A stretch of 64,000 bases of DNA from the NCBI RefSeq assembly GCF_024721975.1, contig NZ_JANQBB010000001.1, positions 186,001 through 250,000 on the forward strand, written 5' to 3'. Positions 63,993 to 64,000 of this stretch are shown here, in pieces. The notes beneath the pieces are model-generated. The model saw only the letters and a program-made list of their open reading frames with translations, was not told the origin of the DNA and did no database searches. The DNA is from Paenibacillus endoradicis. GTDB lineage: Bacteria > Bacillota > Bacilli > Paenibacillales > Paenibacillaceae. The position numbers and the translations under genes are program-made. How positions within the stretch are numbered: the stretch's first letter is position 1; each line of letters opens with the position of its first letter.

Positions 63993-64000
63993 AGAGACCA

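Overview
The window looks like part of a chromosome from a low-G+C, endospore-forming Bacillota of the Paenibacillaceae type. Evidence: a spoVAC-spoVAD-spoVAEb operon, the yqeG-yqeH-aroE-yhbY-nadD-yqeK-rsfS-yqeM cluster, hprK, yhaO/yhaN, yqzE, yqhG/yqhH, a YesM/YesN sensor pair beside an LplB/YtcP-type ABC importer, and strong GGAGG ribosome binding sites throughout. I saw no tRNA, rRNA, CRISPR array or prophage.

Layout. 1-800: start of an MFS exporter (minus strand), a tiny membrane peptide and a possible small RNA. 0.9-15.7 kb: carbohydrate locus with intracellular GH95, GH3 and GH42 glycosidases, a two-component system and an ABC importer; a fucosylated, galactosylated plant oligosaccharide such as xyloglucan is the likely substrate. 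16-18 kb: spoVA operon. 18-24 kb: a P-loop ATPase, then moxR, DUF58 and transglutaminase genes. 24.7-31.4 kb: the conserved yqe ribosome-assembly/NAD/shikimate cluster, interrupted by a tandem repeat array. 32-35.7 kb: class Ib ribonucleotide reductase nrdIEF. 35.8-46.4 kb: hprK, a GyrI-like protein, PhzF, a diguanylate cyclase, a glycosyltransferase, yhaO/yhaN and a YkvI-type transporter. 46.6-54.7 kb: xpt, small genes, a deacetylase-like protein, an amidase, yqzE, a secreted protein, yqhG and yqhH. 55-57.6 kb: class II B12-dependent reductase nrdJ. 57.9-64 kb: an accessory stretch with a class A PBP of different base composition, an orphan hisB, GNAT and APH-like genes and decayed mobile-element pieces.

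Two dispersed sequence families cut across this layout. The first is a 5'-leader element of about 65 nt that ends in the Shine-Dalgarno sequence of seven unrelated genes. It carries an A/U-rich hairpin whose two arms covary between copies (TTTTCAT/ATGAAAA, TTTTTAT/ATAAAAA, TTTTTGTT/AACAAAAA), and it is tripled in tandem before spoVAC and yqhG. The second is a MITE-like palindromic repeat of about 100-190 bp with ends GTTCAAAAAGCGG / CCGCTTTTTGAAC, found about ten times between genes, including a 3.2-copy tandem array inside the yqe cluster and one copy reduced to its joined ends.

Both ribonucleotide reductase promoters carry two NrdR-like boxes exactly 31 bp apart, which suggests joint control by NrdR, encoded elsewhere. 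The nrdI leader also contains a possible attenuator.
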